A stretch of 14,322 nucleotides of DNA from an uncultured Granulicatella sp. (GTDB lineage: Bacteria; Bacillota; Bacilli; Lactobacillales; Aerococcaceae): NCBI GenBank assembly GCA_937891475.1, contig CALATC010000101.1:1-14322 (forward strand), given 5' to 3'. Position 1 is the stretch's first letter; each line of letters opens with the position of its first letter. The translations under genes were made by a program, and so were the position numbers. Shown in pieces: positions 1 to 7,291 of the stretch. The notes below the pieces were generated by a model, which saw only the letters and a list, made by a program, of their open reading frames with translations, had not been told where the DNA came from and did no database searches.

Positions 1-41
1 CAAAATCGGGACGTGCTTTCTTCTATTTTTGAGACTTACTG

Positions 42-56
42 CCCAGCCTCTTTTTT
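42..56. terminator. Partial terminator arm at the left edge
   Basis: The plus strand reads CCCAGCCTC followed by six T. Read on the minus strand it is a run of A then GAGGCTGGG, the same stem motif as the complete terminators near 10582 and 13037. No convincing partner arm is visible in bases 1-41, so the other arm is probably beyond the window edge. If so, this would be a bidirectional terminator ending the minus-strand lipoprotein gene and a gene to the left. This is inference from half a structure. Confidence 0.4.
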
Positions 57-57
57 C

Positions 58-744
58 TTAGTTAAATAATGGTTGCCAATTAAAATCTTGATAGTCAATA
101 ACATCGTTCTTGTTCAGCCCTACATCTTCTAACTCAAACTCTAATCGTTCAAATTCTTTTTTAGCAATAAGTTCTCGCTTGGAATCTTTCGTTAGTTGAT
201 AAACAAAAATGGATCCATTTCCAGTTCCAGATGAAAAACCTACTTCTGAAAGTTTTCCTTCTGGATACACATTAAATCCTTGTCTAGCTCCTCCTGAACC
301 TGTAAATCCTTGTACAGCAAGTTTAGGTGTTGTCCCATCCTCTAAATAATATACCGCGTGCATATAATATTGAGAATCATCACTTTTCTCTTTGCGAGCT
401 AGTAGTAATTCATTAATTCCATCTTCATTTAAATCTCGAAAATGAATATAAAATTCATTTGGATTTTTATTCATCGATTCTTGAATGACAGGTGCCAGTT
501 CAAGCGGAGACGTTAAAAGTTGCATCCCCTTTTCCCTAATCGCTTCAAAATAATCTAACACATCACGATAAAGCTCTTTACCACTTGGCTTCGCAACAGT
601 CGTAGTACTTTCTGTAGTAGCCTCAGCTGTTTGCGTTGTCGCTGAAGAACGATTTGATGAAAAGTTTGTAGTTGAAGAGTTTGCTCCACAAGCTGCTAAC
701 AATGTAATAAAACTTCCAACCATTACAATAAGCTTTTTATTCAT
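58..744 (-). CDS. Putative lipoprotein of unknown function
   Basis: I do not recognise the family. The 228-residue product has a lipoprotein signal peptide: MNKK, a hydrophobic stretch and the lipobox LAAC with the lipidated Cys at residue 19. It should therefore be anchored on the outer face of the membrane. A Ser/Thr-rich low-complexity linker follows (about residues 22-50), then a folded domain of about 175 residues. That domain contains DLNEDGINE (residues 104-112), a DxNxDGxxE pattern like the calcium-binding loops of EF-hand, dockerin or VCBS-type repeats. A less convincing acidic/Asn cluster lies near residues 211-220. The ATG is preceded by AAGGAG at good spacing. The gene starts 10 bases after the rsmG stop with no terminator between, so it is probably the last gene of the mnmE-mnmG-rsmG transcript. 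Calcium binding is only a suggestion from the motif. Confidence 0.8.
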   Translation of the reverse strand: MNKKLIVMVGSFITLLAACGANSSTTNFSSNRSSATTQTAEATTESTTTVAKPSGKELYRDVLDYFEAIREKGMQLLTSPLELAPVIQESMNKNPNEFYIHFRDLNEDGINELLLARKEKSDDSQYYMHAVYYLEDGTTPKLAVQGFTGSGGARQGFNVYPEGKLSEVGFSSGTGNGSIFVYQLTKDSKRELIAKKEFERLEFELEDVGLNKNDVIDYQDFNWQPLFN

Positions 745-754
745 AAAATTCTCC

Positions 755-1468
755 TTATAATGGTTTTTTCAAAGGAATACCAGGTTTTCTAGGATATTTA
801 TTTGGCGTTTCTTTTGTTTTTAAGATGGTTACAACATGACGATTTCCACCTTCATATGGTAAATCAAAGGACACATCGCCTTCTACTTTTCCACCTAAAA
901 TGGCAATTGCTTTTTTTGCTTCTTCTAACTCCACTTCTGTATGAGCAGCTTTCAACGCTAAAAAGTATCCTTGTTTTTGTACTAATGGCATACAAAATTC
1001 GCTTAGTACGCTTAATTTTGCTACCGCCCTAGCTGTTACGACATCATAAGATGCTCTGAAATTTTTATTTTGTCCAAAAGTTTCTGCACGATCATGGAAG
1101 CATTGCACATCTGTTAGTCCTAACGTTTCCACTAAAGTATTTAAAAATGTAATTCGTTTATTTAACGAGTCCACAATTGTCACTTTTAAATCTGGAAATA
1201 CAATTTTCAATGGAATACTTGGAAATCCTGCTCCAGCTCCGACATCACACAATGTTTGATTTGATAACTCATGATGAAATCCTAGAGCTAAAGAATCATA
1301 GAAGTGTTTCAAATACACGCCTTCTTCATCGGTAATTGCGGTTAAATTCATCTTCTCATTCCACTCCACCAATAATTGAAAATATTGATGAAATTGTTCT
1401 TTTTGTACCTCTGTTAAAATAATGCCATGAACTTCTTGGAGTCTTTGATAAAATTCTTCTGGTTTCAT
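755..1468 (-). CDS. rsmG: 16S rRNA (guanine-N7)-methyltransferase RsmG
   Basis: RsmG (GidB) uses S-adenosylmethionine to methylate N7 of a guanine in the 530 loop of 16S rRNA. In other bacteria, loss of this methylation gives low-level streptomycin resistance. The 237-residue length is typical. Visible family marks are NLTAIT (residues 41-46), the SAM-binding loop [13 protein letters not shown] (75-87), TARAVA (145-150) and the basic C-terminal YPRKPGIP (225-232). The AGGAGG ribosome site overlaps the mnmG stop codon and the start lies 9 bases downstream of it, so translation of the two genes is probably coupled. The mnmG-rsmG order is the classical gidA-gidB arrangement. Confidence 0.97.
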   Translation of the reverse strand: MKPEEFYQRLQEVHGIILTEVQKEQFHQYFQLLVEWNEKMNLTAITDEEGVYLKHFYDSLALGFHHELSNQTLCDVGAGAGFPSIPLKIVFPDLKVTIVDSLNKRITFLNTLVETLGLTDVQCFHDRAETFGQNKNFRASYDVVTARAVAKLSVLSEFCMPLVQKQGYFLALKAAHTEVELEEAKKAIAILGGKVEGDVSFDLPYEGGNRHVVTILKTKETPNKYPRKPGIPLKKPL

Positions 1469-1477
1469 ACAATCCTC

Positions 1478-3376
1478 CTATTCTTGAACTTTCGCAATTT
1501 TTCCTTGTTCGATATACACCATTAAAATCGATACATCGGCAGGATTTACCCCACTAATACGGCTTGCTTGCGCAATCGTTTCTGGTTGAATTAGTTTCAA
1601 ACGTTGACGTGCTTCTGTGGCAAGTCCATTAATGGCATCATAATCAATATTCGATGGAATACGTTTTGCTTCCATACGTTTTAATTTTTCTACTTTTTCA
1701 ATCGCTTTGGCAATATATCCTTCATATTTCACAGAAATTTCTACTTGTTCTTTTACTTCACGAGAAACAGCTACCTCTTCTTCTGCAAAGCCAATTAAGT
1801 CATCATAAGATAACTCTGGACGTTTTAATAAATCACTTAATAAAATACCGTCTTTTAATTCTGCGGATCCTTTTTCAGCTAAGAACGCTTGCAATTGTTC
1901 AGTTGGTTTCAAACGGATGGATTGGATACGTTTAATTTCTGCTTGAATCGCTGCTTGTTTTTCTTGGAAAGCTGCATAACGTTCATCTGAAATTAAGCCT
2001 AGTTCACGACCTTTTTCTGTTAAACGTAAATCTGCATTGTCATGACGTAATAATAAACGATATTCCGCACGAGAAGTTAATAGACGATACGGTTCTGTCG
2101 TTCCTTTTGTGACTAAATCATCTACTAATACTCCAATATACGCATCACTACGACCTAAAATAAATGGTTCTTCACCACGGATTTTACGAACAGCGTTAAT
2201 CCCAGCATAAAGACCTTGGCCGGCAGCTTCTTCATATCCACTCGTTCCATTCATTTGTCCAGCCGTAAATAAATTCTCAACAATTTTTGTTTCAAATGTA
2301 TTTTTTAATTGATGAGGAATCACTACATCATACTCAATGGCATAACCTGTTCTCATCATTTCAGCTTTTTCCAAACCTTCTACCGTATGAATCATTTGAA
2401 TTTGAACATCTTCTGGTAGAGAAGTTGATAATCCTTGAATATACACTTCTTCCGTATTTTCCCCTTCTGGTTCTAGGAAAATTTGGTGACGAGGTTTATC
2501 GCTAAAACGAACGATTTTATCTTCAATAGATGGGCAATAACGAGCTCCTACCCCTTCTACAATTCCTGTAAACATTGGGGCACGATGTAAGTTCTCACGA
2601 ATTTTTTCATGAGTTCCTTCATTTGTATACGTCAACCAACATGGAATTTGATCATAGCGATAGTCTTCATCTTTAGAAGTAAAACTAAATAAGTTTGGAG
2701 TTTCATCTCCTGGTTGAATTTCTGTCTTGCTATAATCAATCGAAGAACTTTTAATTCTTGGAGGAGTTCCTGTTTTAAAACGAGCTAATTCAAATCCTAA
2801 TTCTAATAAGTTTTCTGATAATTTAATCGACGGTTGAGAATTATTAGCTCCAGAAGAATATTTCAATTCTCCAATAATAATTTGACCACGAGAAGATGTT
2901 CCCGCTGTTAAAACGACTGCTTTTGAACGGTAAATTGCACCCGTATGAGATACAACCCCTTTACAAACACCGTCTTCTACAATTAAACGTTCCGCAATCC
3001 CTTGTTTTAAATCAAGATTTTCTTGTTGTTCAATTGTTTTTTTCATTTCTTGTGCATATAAATGTTTATCTGCTTGCGCACGTAACGCACGTACTGCAGG
3101 ACCTTTCCCTGTATTTAACATACGCATTTGAATATATGTTTTATCAATATTTCTACCCATTTCTCCGCCTAGCGCATCAATTTCACGCACAACGACTCCT
3201 TTTGCAGGGCCTCCAACAGACGGATTACAAGGCATAAATGCCACCATTTCTAAATTCATTGTTAATAATAATGTTTTAGCACCCATACGAGCACTTGCTA
3301 GTGCAGCTTCACTTCCGGCGTGGCCCGCACCTACTACGATAACATCATAGTTACCAGCTTCATAAGTTGTTACCAT
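1478..3376 (-). CDS. mnmG: tRNA uridine-5-carboxymethylaminomethyl modification enzyme MnmG
   Basis: MnmG (GidA) is the FAD-dependent partner of MnmE. The complex adds a carboxymethylaminomethyl or aminomethyl group to C5 of the wobble uridine (U34) of tRNAs that read two-codon boxes, using methylene-tetrahydrofolate and NADH. The 632-residue product is full length. It has the N-terminal FAD-binding GAGHAG (residues 16-21), the conserved [11 protein letters not shown] with Cys50, a TGTPPR segment and the later FAD-contacting [14 protein letters not shown]. An AGGAGG site lies just upstream of the ATG. The gene starts 15 bases after the Nudix gene stop. In many bacteria mnmE is directly followed by mnmG, whereas here a Nudix gene sits between them. 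Confidence 0.98.
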   Translation of the reverse strand: MVTTYEAGNYDVIVVGAGHAGSEAALASARMGAKTLLLTMNLEMVAFMPCNPSVGGPAKGVVVREIDALGGEMGRNIDKTYIQMRMLNTGKGPAVRALRAQADKHLYAQEMKKTIEQQENLDLKQGIAERLIVEDGVCKGVVSHTGAIYRSKAVVLTAGTSSRGQIIIGELKYSSGANNSQPSIKLSENLLELGFELARFKTGTPPRIKSSSIDYSKTEIQPGDETPNLFSFTSKDEDYRYDQIPCWLTYTNEGTHEKIRENLHRAPMFTGIVEGVGARYCPSIEDKIVRFSDKPRHQIFLEPEGENTEEVYIQGLSTSLPEDVQIQMIHTVEGLEKAEMMRTGYAIEYDVVIPHQLKNTFETKIVENLFTAGQMNGTSGYEEAAGQGLYAGINAVRKIRGEEPFILGRSDAYIGVLVDDLVTKGTTEPYRLLTSRAEYRLLLRHDNADLRLTEKGRELGLISDERYAAFQEKQAAIQAEIKRIQSIRLKPTEQLQAFLAEKGSAELKDGILLSDLLKRPELSYDDLIGFAEEEVAVSREVKEQVEISVKYEGYIAKAIEKVEKLKRMEAKRIPSNIDYDAINGLATEARQRLKLIQPETIAQASRISGVNPADVSILMVYIEQGKIAKVQE

Positions 3377-3391
3377 ACTTCCTCCTACTTT

Positions 3392-3871
3392 CTATTGTTC
3401 ATTCGTTGTATAAAATTCCACTTGATGTCGAATATATTCACCATTTTCATATATAAATTTAGCTGAGAAAAATGGACGATTCTCTAATAGCCAACTCACA
3501 AAAATTAAATCGCCTTGCCAAGTCGGCTTCGTCAATACTTGATCATAAGGAACCCACTCTAAAGTACCTTCAGGAGAGTCGATTAATTCCCCTGAAAAAT
3601 CCGTCACTAGAAACACATACGTGTACCAATCATGTTCGGGAGTAAATTCAGGAAAAGTAATAATCCCTTTTAACGCCATTTTATGAACTTTCAAACCTGT
3701 TTCTTCAAAAATCTCACGAATAGCACACTCTTCTGGAGATTCACCCGCTTCAATTTTACCACCTACTCCGATATATTTACCTTCATGTACATCGTTTGGT
3801 TTCTTATTGCGCTTTAGTAATAACAATTCTTTTCCATTATCGATATAACAAATCGTTGCTAACTTTGTCAT
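3392..3871 (-). CDS. Nudix hydrolase, MutT/8-oxo-dGTP diphosphatase-like
   Basis: Nudix enzymes hydrolyse nucleoside diphosphates linked to another group, using a metal bound by the Nudix box. The box is perfect here: Gx5Ex7REUxEExGU begins at Gly38, with Glu44, Arg52, Glu53, Glu56, Glu57 and Gly59 all present. The 159-residue length and the N-terminal strand pattern (CYIDNGKELLLLKRNKKPN) resemble bacterial MutT/MTH1-like proteins that remove 8-oxo-dGTP. Substrate cannot be set from sequence, because Nudix specificity diverges freely. An AAAGGGAG site precedes the ATG. The gene follows the mnmE stop by 33 bases with no terminator and precedes mnmG by 15 bases, so it is embedded in the tRNA-modification operon. 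Confidence 0.92.
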   Translation of the reverse strand: MTKLATICYIDNGKELLLLKRNKKPNDVHEGKYIGVGGKIEAGESPEECAIREIFEETGLKVHKMALKGIITFPEFTPEHDWYTYVFLVTDFSGELIDSPEGTLEWVPYDQVLTKPTWQGDLIFVSWLLENRPFFSAKFIYENGEYIRHQVEFYTTNEQ

Positions 3872-3904
3872 TCGAAACTCCCTTTCTCCAATAGTGGCTT
3901 TTTC

Positions 3905-5293
3905 TTATTTTCCTAAACAGAATTGGCTAAATAATTGAGTTAGAAGTTCATCTTGGACGCTGTCTCCAGTGATTTCTCCTAATAAATCCCATGCTCTTGT
4001 AAAATCAATTTGAATTAAATCGACCGGCATTTCCATTTCAATCCCATTTTGTACTTCGACTAATGCTTGCTCTGCTTTTTCTAATAAGGCAATATGACGA
4101 GTATTTGATAAATAAGTCGCATCTCGTTCATTCATTTGTCCTTGGAAGAAATATCCCGCAATTTTTTCTTCTAATTGATCGATTCCTTCTTTATTCAACA
4201 TAGAAGTTGTGACAATTTCTTCTTCATTAGCATAAGGAGCGATATCCTCTTTTGAAAGTTTTGAAGGCAAATCTGTTTTATTAAATAAAATAATTCGCTT
4301 CATTCCTTTTGTCGTTTCTAATAAACGAATATCTTCCTCTTGTAATGTTTCGCTTTGGTTTAATAATAATAATACAAAATCCGCTTCTTTTAACGCTTTA
4401 CGACTACGTTCTACCCCGATTTTTTCTACGACATCATCCGTTTCACGAATTCCTGCTGTATCAATTAATTGTAAAGGCACTCCACGGACATTGACATACT
4501 CTTCAATCGTATCTCTTGTTGTTCCAGCAATATCTGTTACAATGGCTTTCTCTTCTCTTAATAGCACATTTAGTAAACTAGATTTCCCAACATTCGGGCG
4601 TCCTACGATGGCTGTTTTTAACCCATCTCGTAAAATCTTCCCTTGGCTAGCTGTATTTAATAAAGCACGAATTCCTTGCAATACTTGTTGCGTCTTTTCT
4701 CGTAATAATTGCAAAGTCATTTCTTCTACATCATCGTATTCAGGATAGTCAATATTTACTTCCACTTGGGCTAATGTATTTAAAATTTCTTGACGTAAAT
4801 TTTGAATTAAATGCGATAATTGACCATCTAATTGACGCATCGCTAATTGCATTGATTTATCCGTTTTTGCTCGAATTAAATCCATCACTGCTTCTGCTTG
4901 AGACAAATCAATACGTCCATTTAAAAAGGCACGTTTCGTAAATTCTCCAGGCTCCGCTAATCTTGCTCCCATGCGTAACACTAATTGCAACACACGATTA
5001 ATCGCCACAATTCCTCCATGGCAATTAATTTCCACAATATCTTCTCGTGTAAATGTTTTTGGAGCTCTTAAAACACTTACCATGACTTCATCATAGATTT
5101 CCCCAGATTTAGGGTCGACAATATGACCATAATGAATCGTATGTGTCTTTTGTTCTTCTAATTTTTTAGTACCACATTGATAAATCGAACTTGCGATTGA
5201 AATCGCCAAATCTCCACTAATTCTGACAATCCCGATAGCCCCTTCACCAGGTGCTGTCGAAATCGCAGCAATCGTATCAAATTCTGTTTGCAT
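3905..5293 (-). CDS. mnmE: tRNA modification GTPase MnmE
   Basis: MnmE (TrmE) is the GTPase partner of MnmG in U34 modification. The 462-residue form chosen here starts at the ATG at 5293, behind AAAGGA at good spacing, and begins [20 protein letters not shown] as expected for the family. The reading frame stays open upstream to a GTG at 5371, but that extension runs through the leader hairpin and has no ribosome site. Visible features are the N-terminal folate-binding domain, a helical domain, and an inserted G domain. The G domain carries GRPNVGKS (231-238), DIAGTTRD (254-261), DTAG (278-281) and NKTD (338-341). The C-terminus is CLGK with the conserved Cys459. It is the first gene of the mnmE-Nudix-mnmG-rsmG-lipoprotein unit. 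Confidence 0.98.
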   Translation of the reverse strand: MQTEFDTIAAISTAPGEGAIGIVRISGDLAISIASSIYQCGTKKLEEQKTHTIHYGHIVDPKSGEIYDEVMVSVLRAPKTFTREDIVEINCHGGIVAINRVLQLVLRMGARLAEPGEFTKRAFLNGRIDLSQAEAVMDLIRAKTDKSMQLAMRQLDGQLSHLIQNLRQEILNTLAQVEVNIDYPEYDDVEEMTLQLLREKTQQVLQGIRALLNTASQGKILRDGLKTAIVGRPNVGKSSLLNVLLREEKAIVTDIAGTTRDTIEEYVNVRGVPLQLIDTAGIRETDDVVEKIGVERSRKALKEADFVLLLLNQSETLQEEDIRLLETTKGMKRIILFNKTDLPSKLSKEDIAPYANEEEIVTTSMLNKEGIDQLEEKIAGYFFQGQMNERDATYLSNTRHIALLEKAEQALVEVQNGIEMEMPVDLIQIDFTRAWDLLGEITGDSVQDELLTQLFSQFCLGK

Positions 5294-5322
5294 GCTGATA
5301 TCCTTTCTTGGCTTCATTGCAC

Positions 5323-5374
5323 AAAAAAAGTGCACACTCCACCCCTTATTAACAAAAAGGGTGGCTCGCACTTT
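5323..5374 (-). terminator. Terminator-like hairpin in the mnmE leader
   Basis: On the minus strand AAAGTGC (5374-5368) pairs with GCACTTT (5333-5327), and CCACCC (5364-5359) pairs with GGGTGG (5344-5339). A small internal loop separates the two stems, and seven T follow at 5329-5323. This is the shape of an intrinsic terminator. It lies downstream of the rpiR-type gene, for which it could be the end signal. It also lies downstream of the only candidate mnmE promoter I see, which would make it an attenuator for mnmE. Confidence 0.7.
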
Positions 5375-5399
5375 GACTGCTTACCTATATTTCAGTGAT

Positions 5400-5427
5400 A
5401 TTATACAATACTTTTTGAACTTGTGCT
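5400..5427 (-). promoter_or_regulatory. Candidate mnmE promoter
   Basis: A perfect TATAAT lies at 5405-5400 on the minus strand, in the gap after the regulator gene stop. The best -35 at 16-base spacing is AGCACA (5427-5422), matching only three of six consensus positions. Transcription would start near 5393 and then run straight into the hairpin at 5374-5323. The -10 is convincing; the promoter as a whole is an inference. Confidence 0.45.
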
Positions 5428-5441
5428 AGTAGAAGGAGTGA

Positions 5442-6233
5442 TTAGTAGACTTTTTTCGTTTTTCCTCTTTTATACGCAACACGAATTGCATAAGCATCTA
5501 ACAAAATTCGACTAATAATTTGCAAAGGAAGGCGTGAACGTACCTCATACTCCGGAAAATAAGATCCTTCTGACTTAAATCCTACAAAAGTAATATCACT
5601 TAATTGTGCAAGTGGGCTTACTCCATTTGCTGTAATAACAATTATAGGAACTTCATTTTTATGACAAACCTTTGCTGCCTCTACTAACTCATCAGTATGT
5701 CCATTTAAAGAAACAATAATAGCTAAATCTTGTTCATTCAGTCGATGGCTAATAGTTTTAATAATATTTGGATCTACATATTGCTCACAAGTTCTTTCTA
5801 ACAAATGAAATTTAATCTCCATTTCACTAGCTATCATCTCACTTAGTCCTCTTGAAAAAATAAACACTTTTCTTGCACCAAAGATTGCTTGCATAGCATC
5901 TTCTATTGTCTTACTATCCAATTGCTCTATCGTTTTTCTTACTTCTTGCTCATTCTTGTCAACAACGTCTTGAATTTTTTTATCGACAATTTCTAAACTA
6001 TTAAAAGTTGGAAATTCCTTATTAGATAATTGATATTGTTTTTTCAAATCATACTTAAAACTTGTAAATCCATCATAACCTAACTTTTTCATTGTACGCA
6101 CTATTGATGCTGTAGAAACATTAGCTTCTTCACTCAACTTAACAATTGATATTGATGGTATTAATTCTAAATGCTCTTCAATATATTTAAGAAGATATTT
6201 TTCAGTATTAGTAAGCCCCTGCGTATTAAACAT
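5442..6233 (-). CDS. RpiR/MurR-family transcriptional regulator
   Basis: The 263-residue product has the two-part RpiR architecture. An N-terminal helix-turn-helix domain occupies about residues 1-77, with LSEEANVSTASIVRTMKKLGY as its recognition region. A C-terminal SIS (sugar isomerase) domain occupies about residues 115-250 and includes KVFIFSRGLSE and LAIIVSLNGHTDE. In this family the SIS domain senses a phosphosugar. The gene is divergent from the kinase/PTS operon across 113 bases, so it is the obvious local regulator of that operon. The ligand would then be fructose 1-phosphate or a related phosphosugar. Fructose operons more often carry a DeoR-type regulator, so the pairing is notable. 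Whether it represses or activates cannot be read from sequence. Confidence 0.92.
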   Translation of the reverse strand: MFNTQGLTNTEKYLLKYIEEHLELIPSISIVKLSEEANVSTASIVRTMKKLGYDGFTSFKYDLKKQYQLSNKEFPTFNSLEIVDKKIQDVVDKNEQEVRKTIEQLDSKTIEDAMQAIFGARKVFIFSRGLSEMIASEMEIKFHLLERTCEQYVDPNIIKTISHRLNEQDLAIIVSLNGHTDELVEAAKVCHKNEVPIIVITANGVSPLAQLSDITFVGFKSEGSYFPEYEVRSRLPLQIISRILLDAYAIRVAYKRGKTKKVY

Positions 6234-6250
6234 GATAACTCTCCCATTCT

Positions 6251-6293
6251 GTAAAGTTTTACTAATATAAATACCTATTCAGAAAACTTTTAC
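6251..6293. promoter_or_regulatory. Pair of candidate operator palindromes
   Basis: Two similar 12-base imperfect palindromes, GTAAAGTTTTAC (6251-6262) and GAAAACTTTTAC (6282-6293), share the form GNAAANNTTTAC. They are also inverted copies of each other (GTAAAGTTTT against AAAACTTTTAC), with centres about 31 bases (three helical turns) apart. They lie between the divergent regulator and kinase genes and overlap the candidate promoter elements on both sides. The most likely ligand is the RpiR-type protein encoded at 5442-6233. The central CG typical of catabolite-control (cre) sites is absent. Confidence 0.5.
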
Positions 6294-6295
6294 AA
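6268..6295 (-). promoter_or_regulatory. Weak candidate promoter of the RpiR-type gene
   Basis: On the minus strand TTGTAA (6295-6290) and TATTTA (6273-6268) are 16 bases apart. TATATT four bases further on (6269-6264) is an alternative -10. The -35 lies inside one of the two palindromic sites, which would allow autoregulation. Confidence 0.35.
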
Positions 6296-6316
6296 AGTTA
6301 TTTATGTAATAATAAG

Positions 6317-6322
6317 TATAAC
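6317..6322 (+). promoter_or_regulatory. Candidate -10 of the kinase/PTS operon
   Basis: TATAAC lies 24 bases before the kinase ATG. I find no good -35 at 16-18 bases upstream, and the region instead abuts the operator-like palindrome ending at 6293. A promoter lacking a -35 with a regulator site next to it is compatible with activator control, but this is weak evidence. Confidence 0.35.
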
Positions 6323-6346
6323 AAAAAAATAAAAGGAGGTGAACAT

Positions 6347-7264
6347 ATGATTTATACATGTACCATGAATTTAGCTATTGATTTGTATATCAAAACACTC
6401 CAAATGAAAGCATCTGAAGTAAATAGAACTGAAGAAGCAGTTTACATGCCTAATGGAAAGGGCGTTAATGTAAGCTTTATACTGAAAGAACTAGGAATTG
6501 ATAGTGTCGCAACAGGATTCAAAGCAGGGTTTACAGGAGAATTTATTGAAAGTGAACTACATAAAGCAGGAATCAAAACTGATTTTGTATCAGTAAATGG
6601 TATTACACGAATTAATGTTTTTGCTCACGTAGTAGCGAATAACGAAGAATTTAAACTAGTAAATCAAGGCCCTACTGTCACTGAAAAAGAAGAGTTACAA
6701 TTACTTTCAATTATTGATACTTTATCTTCTGAAGATATGTTATTCGTTTCAGGAAGCCATCCTTCAGGAATATCAAAAAGCACTTACGAAAAAATTGCCA
6801 AATCATCTCAACAAAAGGGATTCAAACTAATACTCGATACTTCTGCAAGTTTTGTACCTGAATTATTAAAATTCCATCCTTATCTGATTAAGCCAAACGA
6901 TGAAGAACTAGCTAGTTGGTTTGGACTGAAAGATGTATCTTTAGAACAAATTAAAGAATACGGAAATAAATTATTACAGCAAGGCGCACAAAATGTACTA
7001 GTTTCATTAGGAGCAAAAGGAGCAATTCTAATTACACCAACAGAAAATATACACGTTAACGCTCCAAAAGGAAATGTTGTAAATACTGCTTGTGCCGGAG
7101 ATACATTACTTGCTACTTTTGTCGGTTGTCAAATCCAAGAGATGTCAAAAGAAGATTCTTTAATTAAAGCTGTTGCTGCTGGAACTTCTACAGCTTTCAG
7201 ACCTGGATTAACAGATTTTTCAGATGTTCCAATATTGATAAAACAAATCAAACGCTTATACTAA
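6347..7264 (+). CDS. 1-phosphofructokinase-like PfkB-family sugar kinase
   Basis: This PfkB/ribokinase-fold kinase of 305 residues probably phosphorylates fructose 1-phosphate to fructose 1,6-bisphosphate, completing what the adjacent PTS starts. Seen in the sequence are the short N-terminal strand with an early MNLAID, the substrate-loop motif NGKGVN (residues 36-41) and KPNDEE (182-187). The C-terminal anion-hole motif carries the expected catalytic base, Asp252. That motif reads ACAGDT rather than the usual VGAGDS, so Cys249 replaces the first Gly. The start is fixed by a near-perfect AAAGGAGGTGA site. Tagatose-6-phosphate kinase (LacC) is the main alternative; the EIIBC of fructose type directly downstream favours 1-phosphofructokinase. 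It is the first gene of a three-gene operon. Confidence 0.87.
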   Translation: MIYTCTMNLAIDLYIKTLQMKASEVNRTEEAVYMPNGKGVNVSFILKELGIDSVATGFKAGFTGEFIESELHKAGIKTDFVSVNGITRINVFAHVVANNEEFKLVNQGPTVTEKEELQLLSIIDTLSSEDMLFVSGSHPSGISKSTYEKIAKSSQQKGFKLILDTSASFVPELLKFHPYLIKPNDEELASWFGLKDVSLEQIKEYGNKLLQQGAQNVLVSLGAKGAILITPTENIHVNAPKGNVVNTACAGDTLLATFVGCQIQEMSKEDSLIKAVAAGTSTAFRPGLTDFSDVPILIKQIKRLY

Positions 7265-7291
7265 TAAGTAATAATAAAGGGGGAAAACAAA

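Noticed and set aside
2896..3237. Plus-strand open frames over mnmG, rsmG and mnmE (also 802-1032, 1654-1935, 2287-2505, 4309-4494, 4491-4748)
   Set aside because: These are antisense shadows of strongly conserved genes, have low-complexity Leu-rich products and lack ribosome sites.
5294..5371. Longer MnmE starting at the GTG at 5371 or the ATG at 5317
   Set aside because: The extension runs through the hairpin and T run, has no ribosome site and does not resemble MnmE. The ATG at 5293 has a good site and the family's usual N-terminus.
5315..5374. T-box riboswitch before mnmE, suggested by GGGGTGG near a terminator
   Set aside because: In a T-box the AGGGTGG motif is in the 5' arm of the terminator. 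Here it is in the 3' arm, and the leader of about 100 bases is too short for the specifier stem.
6251..6262. Catabolite-responsive element (cre)
   Set aside because: The outer bases resemble cre, but the central CG is missing and the last position is wrong.
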